Origin: Utricularia gibba
Lineage: Eukaryota > Streptophyta > Magnoliopsida > Lamiales > Lentibulariaceae
Direction: 5' to 3'
Length of the DNA: 64,000 nt
Assembly: GCA_002189035.1 (NCBI GenBank)
Contig: NEEC01000025.1
Location: 558,001-622,000, forward strand
A model generated the notes under the pieces. That model saw nothing but the letters and a program-made list of their open reading frames with translations, was not told the DNA's origin and made no database searches. Position numbers and translations under genes: made by a program. Positions 12,436 through 24,012 of this stretch are shown here, piece by piece (position 1 is the first letter of the stretch; every line of letters starts with the position of its first letter).

Positions 12436-12866
12436 TTTTTCCCCACAAGCAAAAGCGGCTAGATTCTTTTTCACCCCGACTGCGCTTCTTTGGTTCTTCT
12501 GTATCAAATCACAGCGCAATAATGGATTCGGGATGACCTTAACAACTTCACCTTCGCGTTGACAAACGGAGGAGATAGCGACCAAGAAGATATGCATACG
12601 TGGTGAACTTATTGTCCGCTAATTTTCCAATCGTGGGCCAGCCGCCACCGCCAGCCCAAGCCCACACATTAGGCCCATTTGTCAACCCAGACTTTTATTC
12701 AATTTCTAAGCTCTCAATAAATGATTTGATTCAAGTAGCTAACCTGCGCCTGCAGGCCACGGAGGCAACACCAAAAAAAGAAAAAAACACACTGTCGCGA
12801 CAACATATTATTCCGGGAGGACATCCGTCAGTCGTCATCATCCTGAAACCGCTAGCTCATCGGAGA

Positions 12867-13690
12867 TCAGCCGCCACCGCCGGATCCGTATTTCTTGCCG
12901 AAAACTATGACCTGCAATTTGTCATAGCCTGCGAGCACACCGGCACCAGCAACTGCTCTCAGAATGTTGGCTCCGGCACCCTTGAAGAGGGACTTGGGCC
13001 CCTCCTTTTGTACGATCTGGTTGAAGGCATCGATGGAGCTCTTGTACTTGACAGCCTCTCCGGAGGTCATCATCATTCTTCTGCGAACGGTGTCGATGGG
13101 GTAGGAGGCCAATCCCGCACCAATGGTGATACCCCAACCCAGCAAGAAACTTGCCAAGAAGTTGTCCTGGTCCAAATGAAGAAACATAATGCAATAAACT
13201 GCATTTCGACTCTGAACAAGGTTGGGTTGAGAAGAAAATTACTGACCTGCAATTCACCGGTCAAGATGACTGGTTTGAGGGAATCGTACATGCCGAAGTA
13301 GAGGCCACGGTAAACAATAATCCCAACACAGGAGATGTTGAATCCACGATAAAGTCCAGCAACGCCGTCTGATGCAATGGTTTTTCTATAGACGTCAACC
13401 AGGCCATTGAACTGTCGTTCACCACCCTTCTTCGCGGCCTTGGCATCATTTGCCAACCTTGTTCGGGCGTAATCAAGGGAGTACACAAACAATAGAGAAG
13501 AAGCACCAGCGAGGCCACCAGATGCCAAGTTCCCAGCAAACCACTTCCAGTATCCATCTTTGTCTTTCTTGAAGTTAAACATCCTCTTAAAGTAATCCTT
13601 GAAAGCAAAGTTCAGGGCCTACATATGCACACAGTGTTGGCGTTAGAGAAATTTCCAGTTGTGAAGAACCCTAGCTGTATCTGATGAACA

Positions 13691-13721
<31 letters not shown>

Positions 13722-14211
13722 CTACCTGGGTGGGAAAGTATCTGATAACATTGGCTGTGTTACCCCTCCAGAGAGAGATCACCCCTTCATCCTTTATAGT
13801 TCTTCCAAAGCAATCAGAAATGCCCTTGTAAGGTTCAGAGAGACGACCGGCTCTGATCATCTCATCTTGGTTTTGAATCAAGAGCTTAACTCTTTCGATT
13901 GGGGCAGCAGCAGTTTTGGAGACAGCTGCGGAAACTCCCCCCATCAAGAAATCCACCATAAAACTTGAAAAACCTTTCCCCTTTTCCATTGGAGCGTGTA
14001 CAAGAATTGGCGAGATAGGTGAATACACTTCATTCCCCGTAACAAGAGAGGAAGGGAAGGAAATGCTACGAAGCCCTCCATTGGCATATCCGGCACTCAG
14101 ATAAGCGAAGCTTGAGTTGCCAGACTGCACATGAGAAGAAGTCCGAGATAACAGAAATGATTGGCCATATAACTTCTGACTGACCGACGGATATCGCACA
14201 CTATCCTCCAT
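12867..14211 (-). CDS. AAC: Mitochondrial ADP/ATP carrier
   Basis: This inner-membrane antiporter exchanges cytosolic ADP for matrix ATP. Three exons (14211–13726, 13618–13247, 13166–12867) join in phase to 385 residues. The N-terminal extension of about 75 residues is the plant-type targeting region. Three mitochondrial-carrier repeats follow, with signatures [24 protein letters not shown] and [18 protein letters not shown] is diagnostic of ADP/ATP carriers. The protein ends [11 protein letters not shown] chose the ATG at 14211 ([10 protein letters not shown]) as homologous to the usual start. An in-frame ATG at 14265 exists, but sequence between 14233 and 14823 has splice-like ends and is probably a 5' UTR intron. 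Intron 1 contains a GT/TA microsatellite. Confidence 0.95.
13692..13721. repeat. (GT)n(TA)n microsatellite in carrier intron 1
   Basis: A GT run passes directly into a TA run just inside intron 1 of the ADP/ATP carrier gene. It is likely to vary in length. Confidence 0.9.
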
Positions 14212-15870
14212 GCTCACCGGGAATTCAGTGACCTTTGATGGAATAAAACGAGTCAGCAATAGCATCCAAAGAACATCTCAAACAAAATCTTCCAGGCTAA
14301 AATAAAAGATCATCTTCACAAACAATTTAGAAGGCATGAATATCTAATACAGCTGAAACGCAGGGTGGAAAACAGAAAAAAGACTTGTCTTTTTGACGGG
14401 TCAATACAACTCATTCCCGAAAATGCGACCGATCGATCATATTTTCATGAGCGTTGTTGCATAGAATGAACCGCGCCACGAAGGCAGACACTCATAACAG
14501 GGACACATTGCTAACTAGAAACGTCAAACACTCCAGATCCAAGAACACATTTTTTTTCAGTGCCGGCCCGAACATTATCATTTTAGCATCACCGGCATTA
14601 GATCTGATGAAAGTGATGAAAAAATAAAGAAGCAAAATCTGTGATTCCAGCACCAGCGCATCCAGCTGTTCACAAAAAAAAAATGAAAACCATCCCCCAC
14701 TAATCCACACATATTTCTCGAAAATCAATGAAACCCAAGTCTAATCAATGACCCCGCAACGAAGAACACAACGAAACGAAGAGACCAATCAGTGTAACGA
14801 TGCAGGTGCAGCATCGGCTTTACCTATAGAAGGTCGCGAGCGAAGGCAGCGTAGCCCCCAAATGGGCGAAAATTGTCAATATATACTGAGGACCGTGCAC
14901 TAGGGCTTCCGTTTTTTACGGATATTCGCCCTCGGACTTGGGGAAAATTTCCATTGTGCCACGAAAACGGCTTTTTGTTTTTGTAGGATCCCCTCCCCTG
15001 CGTGGTGGGTTTGAATTTGGTATTTTGTGCAGGATATTATCCATAAGCCCGTTTACCTATGAGCCCGGCTCATGCATCTTATCGTTAAGCCCATCCCTCC
15101 TCGGAGTTCAGGGGCCCGCCCTATCCCTTTCTGGGTGGCTGCTGTCGTGGACAGTTTTTTGTGGCTGCCTGAGCTCTCGCAATCAATCAATCAATGGTGC
15201 TGAGCTGATGTTGCGCGTCTGAGAGCGTCATTACTTGGGCCGTGGCGCTGGGCCTCATGAAACCAACAGAGTGACAGAGCACGGCGAGCCCATGGCCGTG
15301 GTGGAACCGGATGAGCAAGGCGACTCACAAACCTGGACCAGGGAGGGGTGTCATCGGATAGGAATTAGGATAGATACAGAGCTTTGGACCAGGCTCTGTC
15401 ACTGCTCATTCGACTGCTCCGACAAGAATTCCGGGTGGCATTATCCTCGGGTCCAACACACATCTCAATTTCGTAGAAATCGTCTGCGGGATCCCAAAAA
15501 CCAGGGTTGAGTTGGATGGAGCGAGTAGTGGTGAGCGCAACCGCAGAAGCAGCAGCCAGCAGGGCGATTGCCAAGTACGATGTACGAGGCGGCAACGGAT
15601 TCCCTTCCTCGCGACTTGAATAATAAATGAAGGGAAAGGGGTGAAGTGAAGTGAAGGTACGAGTACGACCTCATCACCAAAGCAAAGCAAAGCAAAGCAG
15701 CTCTCCCCACCACCACATCTCCAGCCCCACCCCAACAGCACCATTTACTCCTCTCGTCGTACCCTGACCTAAACCCCAATAAATTCCACCCCTCCACGTT
15801 TCGATCCTTGGTTCGCCGCCCTGACGCCCCCTCCCCGAGGGAGGGAGGGAGGGAATACGCCGGAGGGAGG
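14212..15870. other. Carrier leader/promoter and unassigned DNA
   Basis: The first 600 bp are the leader and probable 5' UTR intron of the ADP/ATP carrier gene. Beyond about 14900 no gene is firmly supported. A minus-strand open frame at about 15365–15600 has a hydrophobic, signal-like start but no ATG (see findings). A G/A-rich low-complexity patch lies at 15838–15875. Confidence 0.4.
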
Positions 15871-16824
15871 GGAGTTCCTCGGCCTCGTTGGTGGAATGCC
15901 CCACCGTAAAAACCAGATTTGCTGAATACCCCGGGTTCTAAAAGTATTATCCAAATACCCCTCTTTTGAATTTTTTATTATTTTGTATATAATTAATGCA
16001 CCTTTTTATCTATTTTAATCCAAAAATATATTTCCCATCTATTTTAAATGCACGTTTTTATCTATTTAATTTTAAATTTAATTTTGATTTCAAGTTAATT
16101 CAATACTTTACGAATTGCAAAATCAAAATTAAATTTTTATTACAAAAATGTTTTTACAAAAACATGTCTTTACTATAATCATAATTTACATCTATAACAA
16201 AAAAAAAAGTATAATGTTACTCTAATGTTTTTGAATGCATCATCACTTGTACACTTACAATATTTTTTTTTTGATCAATGAACACAAGTAATCTAGTTAG
16301 TACATAATTTTACATGTGAATTGTATTTATATAATGTTGCTATAAAAAATATTCAATGAAACAAAACATGGTGAATAATATCCAGAAAACAATTTAATGT
16401 TTTTTATGATATTTGGATCATCTAATATAAAATTATTAAACATTATATATTGTTTAAAAAATTTATTCATGTGATATTACTTATTATTGAAATATAATAA
16501 TAAAATAAACTATTTTCATTAAGTTATTAAAAAATATTTTTATGGTTGTATAAAACAAATTTAACTAAAAATATAAATAAATTAAATCAAAATATTATTT
16601 AAAGTAAATACTTATATAAATGTATTTTGATAATATATATCTAATCATTTTTAATATGTATAATATATATTTATTTGTTTATTTGTTTCTCTCTCTAAAA
16701 AAGGGGTATTTAGCAAAAGAATAACTGAAATAGGGGCATTTCTAAAAGGCTTTGGGAAAGCGGGGTATTCAGCAAATCCTCATTTTGTAGAGGGGTATTC
16801 TGCTAAATTACTCCGGAGTTCCTC
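15871..16824. mobile_element. Non-autonomous DNA transposon-like element (TIRs, 10-bp target duplication)
   Basis: GGAGTTCCTC occurs as a direct repeat at 15871–15880 and 16815–16824. Just inside, GATTTGCTGAATACCCCG at 15916–15933 reappears as its exact reverse complement at 16761–16778, at almost the same distance from each end (about 36 bases). The end regions also share degenerate copies of a GAATACCCC-like motif pointing inward (near 15893, 15924 and 15951 on +; mirrored near 16698, 16732, 16762 and 16792). The core is very AT-rich and has no credible coding frame. Size, long imperfect TIRs and a 9–10 bp target duplication fit a non-autonomous Mutator-like element. The superfamily is inferred. 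Confidence 0.75.
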
Positions 16825-17083
16825 TGACCATTAGCCACCATATTTACTGATAACCATCCTGCAAAAGAAATATGTGTTTTTTTGCAATCCAACTGAATCG
16901 AAAGAAAAGCACGGGGCATATAACTGTCCATTGATTACTCGGCCTCGCAGTTGCATTGATTGCTTTGCTGCCCATAGAACCTCTGGGTTCCACAAGTACG
17001 ATCGAAGTGTAGAAAACGAAGGCGATTGATTAATAACGTGAACCTCAAACATCCCTCTCCACTTTACCCCCACATCTCTTCCC
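16825..17083. other. SPL promoter and leader
   Basis: Short non-coding stretch between the transposon-like element and the SPL start. The element therefore ends only about 260 bp upstream of the SPL coding sequence. Confidence 0.5.
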
Positions 17084-17650
17084 ATGGAATCCGCTACCCC
17101 TCCTCACCTTCACGATAAAAAGCAAAAGATGAGCGCGGGTGCCGCGGTGGTCATCATCGGCGACGACGACCAGAGGAAGATGAGCACCCCGCGAAAGCCG
17201 CCCGCTGCCAAAGTGTGCCAGGCGGACAGGTGCTCCGTCGATCTCAGCTACGCCAAGACCTACCATCGCCGCCACAAGGTCTGCGAGCCCCACTCCAAAG
17301 CTCCCGCGGTCGTCGTCGCGGGGATCCTCCAGAGGTTCTGCCAGCAATGCAGCAGGTTTACTGAATATAATTGTTTAAATACCTGCAAAAAAAGGATAAG
17401 TTTTCCCGAATTGGAAGACACAGTAATTGTAACCTCTAGAACTGAAAAATTGTATTTTTCCGAGGGCAGATTCCACGAGCTGAGTGAATTCGATGAGTCG
17501 AAAAGAAGTTGCAGGAGGCGGCTGGCGGGGCACAACGAGCGGCGGAGGAAGAATCCGGTGGATAACTCGGCTGCGGAGGGCGGCGGAGGGCGCAGGAAAG
17601 GCGGAGTGGGCAGTGGCGGGCAGGGGAGGAGGAGGAGGAGGATCCGATGA
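17084..17650 (+). CDS. SPL: Small SBP-box transcription factor (SPL3/4/5 type)
   Basis: This zinc-binding factor recognises GTAC cores and promotes flowering and phase change. Exons 17084–17355 and 17470–17650 give 150 residues, the size of the SPL3/4/5 group. The SBP domain (about residues 43–120) runs from [15 protein letters not shown] through [10 protein letters not shown] and [10 protein letters not shown] to the basic [17 protein letters not shown]. The intron splits the domain at CSR|FHEL, the position conserved in the family. The 114-nt intron is itself open and a multiple of three, so an unspliced transcript would still be in frame but with 38 foreign residues inside the second zinc module. 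The C-terminus is Gly/Arg-rich. A miR156-like site follows 65 bp after the stop. Confidence 0.93.
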   Translation: MESATPPHLHDKKQKMSAGAAVVIIGDDDQRKMSTPRKPPAAKVCQADRCSVDLSYAKTYHRRHKVCEPHSKAPAVVVAGILQRFCQQCSRFTEYNCLNTCKKRISFPELEDTVIVTSRTEKLYFSEGRFHELSEFDESKRSCRRRLAGHNERRRKNPVDNSAAEGGGGRRKGGVGSGGQGRRRRRIR

Positions 17651-17714
17651 GGGTGGAGGAGAACGGCGACTACAACAAATTCCACGTCAGACTATAATTC
17701 CCGGGAAGCAGCAG

Positions 17715-17734
17715 CCGCTCCCTCTCTTCTGTCA
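17715..17734 (+). promoter_or_regulatory. miR156 target site in the SPL 3' UTR
   Basis: The 20-mer CCGCTCCCTCTCTTCTGTCA matches the complement of the conserved plant miR156 at 17 of 20 positions. Positions 8–20 of the site match perfectly, covering the miRNA seed and cleavage centre; the mismatches face the miRNA 3' half. Small SPL genes are known to carry this site in the 3' UTR, which is where it lies here. Confidence 0.85.
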
Positions 17735-19419
17735 TTTTCTGTTTTTTTACAATAAGTTTTTTCTGCTGGATGGTGTATGCGAGCTGGGAAGCCAACCATA
17801 ATTTTCTCTGTTGCTGCTCCATGTGTGGTCCGCTACCTGCAAAAAGAACCAATTTTTTTCTAAGCTTCCAGGTGCTTGCTTCATGTTGTGCTCTCCCAGT
17901 TTCTCTCTTTCTGCATTGCGGTTTGAGTATGTGTTCCCCTGTTCTACATCTTGTGTGTTTTTCCAAATGACTGGGGATGCTGTTTTCAAGATGGCTAACC
18001 ACATTAAAAGCCTTGATTACGTCAACATTTGCGGTTGCATATGTTGAGTTACCCCACACATCCATGACCCCTGCGGGGGGACATTCACGATGCCGCTGCT
18101 GCGAATTGCTTGCGAAAGTCACCAGTTGGCATGATTCCATTTCCATATGATGTGCTTCTCTCTAGCGACGAAGAATGGTTGCCGCCAGACACACCGGAGC
18201 CGTCCAAGTGGAGGCTCAAATGCTGTCGCACCTGTGCCTGATCAACAGACACCACCGTCTTCTAGCTGCACGGTGCGGCGACACACAAAAGAGATCCAGG
18301 TGCGAGTAGCCTTTATCCAGCCCTCACCTCAACCCCCCATGTCGTGAGTACTGTTGCTTCTTCGTGCTAACACCGATGTATACGCATACAAAGACACAAA
18401 GTCCAAAACACATGAATGAAAAAGTCGTGAGCCTCATTACGCCAAATAAATTGAATTCGTTAGAATTGGATGAACCAATATAACAAATGAGTTAAATAAA
18501 ATACTACACTAAAATACGATATTACATACGTACATAGATTATATATAAAAAAACAAGAAAACGAATTCTCCAACTCCAACTAATCTACTCTATACGTATA
18601 TGTATTATAAATGTGTATACTAGAGTGTGTGAGAAAAGTGGATATGGTATGAATAAAAAATTGGTTAGAAAAAGATATAATACCCATTTCAGGATTCTTC
18701 CTGAATAAATTTCCATAAATAGACGAATTCATGTATTATTGAATATAATTCATATGTAATATGCATATGCTAAGATATTACAGATATACGTTGGATGTTG
18801 TTTGGCTGGTCGTGGTTATCGAACAGAGACCTCCCTTGTCGGACTTGTGTGTGTTGCCCAAGGGAATCTCCCGTTACTAGAGCCCAAGTCAGGGATGTGG
18901 AATCGAAGCTTGCTGCATCGCAGCAAGAGCAATACAAGTGATGCGCAACCGGTCGTGGAGGGCAGGGCAGCGAAAGGGGGGAAAGCAACAACAAGGACAG
19001 TGTTCAGTTGTGTATTTGTGTGTTGCGGTGCGGTGGTAGGGAATGGGGTCGGATAGAAATGATGAGATGATGGCGCGGCGGCGGATTATTTTAACGCACA
19101 AAATGAATTGAATTATATTATATTATAAATGGCGAATTAATTCGTAACTAAAAAGCGGGGGCGGCGGCCACACAAGGTAACACGTGGTGCATGTGGGGCC
19201 CACCCGCAGGATGTGTTCTTAGCCGCCGTGGGGGCGGGCTTCTCGACTCGACGCCCTCCTCCCTCCTCTTCTTCCAGACGTTTCTGTGAATTTATTCCGC
19301 GATTGAGAGAGAGGGAGAGAGAAGAGGGTCAAACAACAACAAGATGCGTCTTAATACTTTCTGCACCCACACAGTAACAACACTTTGGGTTTCACGGAAA
19401 TCTATCCTCCGATCCTATT
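17735..19419. other. Intergenic region between SPL and ERF
   Basis: No gene is supported. The part at 18420–18790 is AT-rich. Short frames near 18150–18350 and 18800–19100 overlap on both strands and match no family I know. Confidence 0.35.
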
Positions 19420-19979
19420 TCAGGCTTCTTGCGGCGGCGGCTGATTCAGATCGAGACCCACAACCCTTTTGGGTTCACACCCATCGCAGCCTTTCTGATC
19501 CACCAACGACGACCTCTCCGCTTCGCATCGCAACGCGCCGCCCTGGGGGGTTGCGGGGCGCTCGTCCCCATCGACGGCTGAAACAGCAGAACCGGCTGAC
19601 CGTTGGGGAGGACCGCGACCGTCGGTTGGGGCCTCAAGAAAGAGTAACCGTTGAAGGAGCCGATGGTCACCGCGGAGTCAGCGTTGGGTCCGCGGAGGCG
19701 CGTGCCGACGTCGGCGCTGGACGACTCGGCGTTGCTGCTCATGCTCGGACTACGAAGGGCTTCCAACGGGAGAGGGAAGTTAGTCTTCGCCTTGTGACCA
19801 CGGAACTCGAGCGCAGCGGCGTCGTAAGCACGCGCCGCCTCTTCCGCCGTGTCGAACGTACCGAGCCAGACGCGGCTCCGCTTTCCCGGATCCCGGATTT
19901 CTGCGGCGTACCGACCCCAAGGCCTCTTCCGTACTCCCCGGTAGTGGACCACGTTATCACCGTTGCTCTTGGCCGCCAT
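19420..19979 (-). CDS. ERF: AP2/ERF transcription factor, ERF repressor type, with a frameshift before the EAR motif
   Basis: This is an intronless ethylene-response-factor-type DNA-binding protein. It starts [20 protein letters not shown]; the AP2 domain covers about residues 11–70, with [29 protein letters not shown] and the [11 protein letters not shown] end. The uninterrupted frame stops at 19446 after an atypical basic tail. One base earlier in phase, the downstream sequence encodes [16 protein letters not shown] and a stop at 19420–19422, carrying the DLNxPP EAR repression motif expected for ERF3/ERF4-type proteins. The switch fits a C run at 19545–19550 (G on +) that is one base short. 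The span given is the inferred original gene of about 186 residues. I cannot tell a real mutation from a sequence error. Confidence 0.85.
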
Positions 19980-20082
19980 TCCGTCGGCGCCGTATCTCTA
20001 GGAATCCCCAGGAGCGGCGGATGATGCTGGAACAGAGATCCCAAGACCGGTGCAAGTAAATATTCCACCGGGAATGGGAATA

Positions 20083-20090
20083 TTTTTATA
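20083..20090 (-). promoter_or_regulatory. TATA box of the ERF gene
   Basis: TATAAAAA on the minus strand, about 105 bp upstream of the ERF start codon, is suitably placed for a core promoter. Confidence 0.5.
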
Positions 20091-20839
20091 GGAGTCAGAA
20101 ATTAAAAAAATCAGGAAATATTGCGGCGCGTGGAATCATTCAACGGGCCCCCCAGGGGTAGGCACACGTCAACCGTGCGAGCCCGCCGCCCAAGGAGGAG
20201 TGCCGTTAAGCGCTTGCAATTAAGGCAAGGCTTTGCTTAATTAAATCCGTAATCCCCCCAAAAACGTCGTCATCAAATGCTAAATAAATCCATCAATTAA
20301 AATAAATTCGGTTCGTGAAGCCCAGGGGTCTCGGCGAAATAAAGGAAGAGTTTAGGGGTGAAGTAGAAGGAGCAGCAAACATAATAATGATGTGTGGCGC
20401 CGTGGTGGGCCGGGGGTGCATGTTTGGTAACGGTGTCCATCCTCCACAGGATTCCTAGATGTGTGTACTTTGTGGCAGAGCGACCATTTCCCCATTCTAC
20501 CCTTCCAATCCAATTTCCTGTCCCCCCAATCGGAGTCCACCACGTGTATGTTATGTGGGCGCCGCAGTTGACTATTTTGCCCTTGCCGCTCGGGCTACCG
20601 TACTCGTCAAGTCACCCGTATAGCAGGCCCTATGCTGTTGGGCCGTGATGGGCTATCGAGCAGTGCCTATTCGCGAACCGCGACGAAGAAGACATGAAAT
20701 TGGTTTCTTGATCCGAGGTCCAATTCCAAAGCTTGCACTGATCGTTTATTCGGTTGTCGAGCGCCGCCAGCTGCCTCGCCGGCCCGGAGCCTTGTTCGGA
20801 CTTAGGGTTCCTCTACGTTGTTGATTGTCGTATCGAGCG
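20091..20839. other. ERF / DCAF13 divergent upstream region
   Basis: Non-coding stretch between the divergently transcribed ERF and DCAF13 genes; it holds both promoters. I see no other gene. Confidence 0.45.
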
Positions 20840-23800
20840 ATGAGGGTGAAAGTGATTTCCCGATCCACCGATGAATTTACGCGGGAACGAAGCCAAGACC
20901 TTCAGGTTTCTTTCTTTTTTTTTTTCCAATTTTGCGTATGGAGTCTTCCTCAATGCCAGATGGTTTGCTTTATTTAGGCTGAAAATGGGATCTTTTTTCT
21001 CCTGCGCAGAGGTTTTTCGTAACTTCGACCCTGGCCTCCGGTCTCAAGAGAAGGCGGTCGAGTACGTTCGTGCTCTCAATGCAGCTAAGCTGGACAAGGT
21101 AACATTGTCTAGTGAGCTTTATTTGCCATGGTTATGTCTGAAAGGCTTTTTCATATTGCGCTTTTGTTTGTACAAATTATCAAGTTAAGGAAACCTACGT
21201 CTTTCTTTGTGGTCTAGATATTTGCGCGACCATTTATTGGGGCAATGGATGGGCACATGGATGCTGTTTCCTGCATGGCCAAAAACCCTAATCATTTGAA
21301 GGGAATATTTTCTGGTTCTATGGATGGAGGTAAACTGCACTTTATGATACTGTTATGATCCTCTATTTAAAGAGGCGGTGATCGTGAGATTTTTTAGTTA
21401 GAATTCGATGAGCAATGTATTCGCTGAAGCTCAACATCAATTTACTTACTTTTTCTTATGAAAACCATCATCCACTGCATTTATTTAAATATGCTCATCC
21501 TTTTATCGATTGTATACATCTAAATTTGTTGGTTGTGTTGCTTGTTTTCAGATGTCCGTCTTTGGGATTTGGCCAACAGGTATGAACTCTAAAGTGATAA
21601 TATTGCATGTTTTATCACATTTGGATTTTAGAAAGCGTTTCATTTTCTTAGGAAAGTATACTAAGGTAAATATGTGTGGAACCATGCCTTGGGTTGTAAA
21701 CAGATTACCAGTTTATGTCTTTATGAGTAGATTTTTCTAAAGGTTTAACACTAAATTTGTATTCTTTTTATATTAGGCGTACTGTTTGTCAGTTTCCTGG
21801 TCACCAGGGTGCTGTACGCGGTCTTACAGTATCCACAGATGGTCAAATTCTTGTGTCCTGTGGTACAGATTCAACGTAAGTCCATCTACTCAAATTAGCT
21901 TGGAACCAAGCTGAGTCTACTGTAATTTGGTTTTATTATTATGATGATGACAAGACTTAGTTCTTCAGGGTGAGGCTCTGGAAGGTCCCTGACACTAGCG
22001 TATTGGAACCTGATCATTCAGAAAACAAGGATGGGAGGGTTTGTAATTTTTAATGAACTTGATCATTGTTTCCCTTTTAGTATTGCATCAATCTTGGATC
22101 TGCCTGATCCCCTTGACGACTGACTTTTGGTTTATTGCAGTCACTTGCAGTTTATGTCTCGAAAAACGCTTTTTGGTAAGTTGAATTGCATCTTAACAGC
22201 AATATGTTTCCTCCAACTTATCTTCTCACTTTTCTTTTCGCCTTTTCAAGTTTAAACCCCAGGTTTAATTAGATTTACCTGTTTGTTGTATTCTAGGGCT
22301 GTTGATCACCAATGGAAGGTGATCTTTTTGCTACAGCCGGTGCTAAGGTGGATGTATGGAATCACAACAGGTTTTCCCAGGATTTTTTTAATTTTTTTTT
22401 AGAGATGTAGTTACTGTATTTCATGGTCGTAATTTCCCAAAATGCATGATTTGATGCAGGTCTCAGCCTGTCTGCAGTTTTGAGTGGGGTGTGGATACAG
22501 CTATATCTGTGAGGTTCAATCTTGGAGAGCCGAATGTACTGGCTGCATCTGCGAGGTCTGCTTCCTTTCTTTTGCGTTTTGCCAATTGATTAGCACCATT
22601 TCTATCTGCGATGCATTATCGCTGATGTATCCCTTTTAACATTTTTCATATCCCGATTTCCATGTGCACTGCAGTGATCGAAGCATTACTATATATGATT
22701 TGAGAATGTCCTCTCCTGCTAGAAAAATTATCATGAGGGTATGACCATCTTTTCATTTGGTCATTTACTTTTGTGAAAGTTCTACATTTCATCTCTTTTT
22801 GGTGCCCACAGACAAAAACGAATTCCATTGCCTGGAATCCAATGGAACCTATGAACTTCACAGCCGTAAGCCAACATTGATCTCCGTTTCCATGAATTGA
22901 AGCATGAAATCTGATACTGGATTTTTCTGTTTGCTGATCCTATTTTGTTGCTCTAAATCAGGCTAATGAAGATTGCAATTGCTATAGTTATGATGCACGA
23001 AAGTTAAATGAAGCAAGGTGTGTGCACAGGGACCATGTATCTGCAGTGTAAGGCCTTTGTTTCTCTACTTTCTCTGCGTTATCTAATTTTTTCCGTGAAT
23101 CTAACTTTTCACTTAAATGCTGCAGTATGGACATCGATTACTCTCCAACTGGTCGTGAATTTGTAACTGGGTCTTACGACAGAACAGTGAGTTTTGTTAT
23201 ATGTGTTATTCCCTTGGAACATTCTTCTTCTTCTTCTTCTTCTTCTTCTTCTTGAATATCTCATGTCTTTATTCGTTGACAAACAAAAGATGTTTTTGCA
23301 TTTTTTCAGGTTAGAATATTCCATTATAACGGTGGTCATAGTCGAGAAATCTATCACACCAAGAGAATGCAAAGGTCTAACCTTGTTGCATTATTCTTTA
23401 CATGAGGATGTGGTTTCCAAAAGTAGCTATGATTTCAGAAACTCAAGTCCTATTCAATGTTCTGTAGTTATTTCATTTTTGTCCCTCGTGCAGAGTTTTC
23501 TGCGTCAAGTTTACCTGCGATGCTAGTTACATTGTATCTGGAAGCGATGATACCAACCTTCGGCTATGGAAGGCTAGAGCTTCTGAGCAACTGGGAGTGG
23601 TATGAATCCCAATCCCTTTGTCTCTCCCTTTTTCATATTTTAGCAGACTAACATAGCCACCACATCTTTTCCAGCTGATGCCTCGAGAACGCAAGAAGCA
23701 TCAGTACATGGAAGCCGTCAAGAACCGTTACAAGCATCTACCAGAGGTTAAGCGCATTGTCAGGTATGCTGCATGCATATACGCATCCAGCAGCCTTGGT

Positions 23801-24012
23801 AGTAGCAAGCAGGATGCTCATTCATGGTTGCACCGGCATGTTTTGACAGGCATAGACACTTGCCAAAGGCGATATACAAAGCGGCGTCGTTACGGCGGAT
23901 CGTGGCCGATGCGGCTAGGAAGAAAGATGCGAGGAGAAGAGCTCACAGCGCTCCTGGAAGCATCCCAACAGTGGCATTGCGTAAACGAAGGATCATCCAA
24001 GAAGTCGAATGA
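20840..24012 (+). CDS. DCAF13: DCAF13/Sof1 WD40 protein of the small-subunit processome, with one frameshift
   Basis: DCAF13 (yeast Sof1) is a nucleolar U3 snoRNP protein for 18S rRNA processing and a DDB1–CUL4 substrate adaptor. Seventeen exons are traced: 20840–20905, 21012–21098, 21218–21329, 21552–21579, 21777–21875, 21969–22038, 22141–22175, 22297–22370, 22460–22555, 22675–22738, 22812–22865, 22962–23047, 23126–23186, 23310–23374, 23494–23599, 23675–23763, 23850–24012. They encode MRVKVISRSTDEFTRERSQD, WD40 repeats (for example GIFSGSMDGDVRLWDLANR) and the Sof1 tail RHLPKAIYKAA to IIQEVE. Exon 8 is one base short: AVDHQ and DLFATAG are both conserved but lie in different frames, split near 22311–22316. 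With one base restored, all phases agree and the protein is 451 residues. As read, translation would stop early in exon 9. Confidence 0.92.
23222..23253. repeat. (TTC)n microsatellite in DCAF13 intron 13
   Basis: About ten TTC/CTT units directly after the exon 13 donor, doubling as part of a pyrimidine-rich intron. Confidence 0.9.

Noticed and set aside
12600-13301. Plus-strand 233-codon open frame
   Set aside because: It is antisense to exon 3 and intron 2 of the ADP/ATP carrier, whose minus-strand reading is certain.
19344-20024. Plus-strand 226-codon open frame
   Set aside because: It is the antisense shadow of the GC-rich ERF gene; Arg-rich, with no domain.
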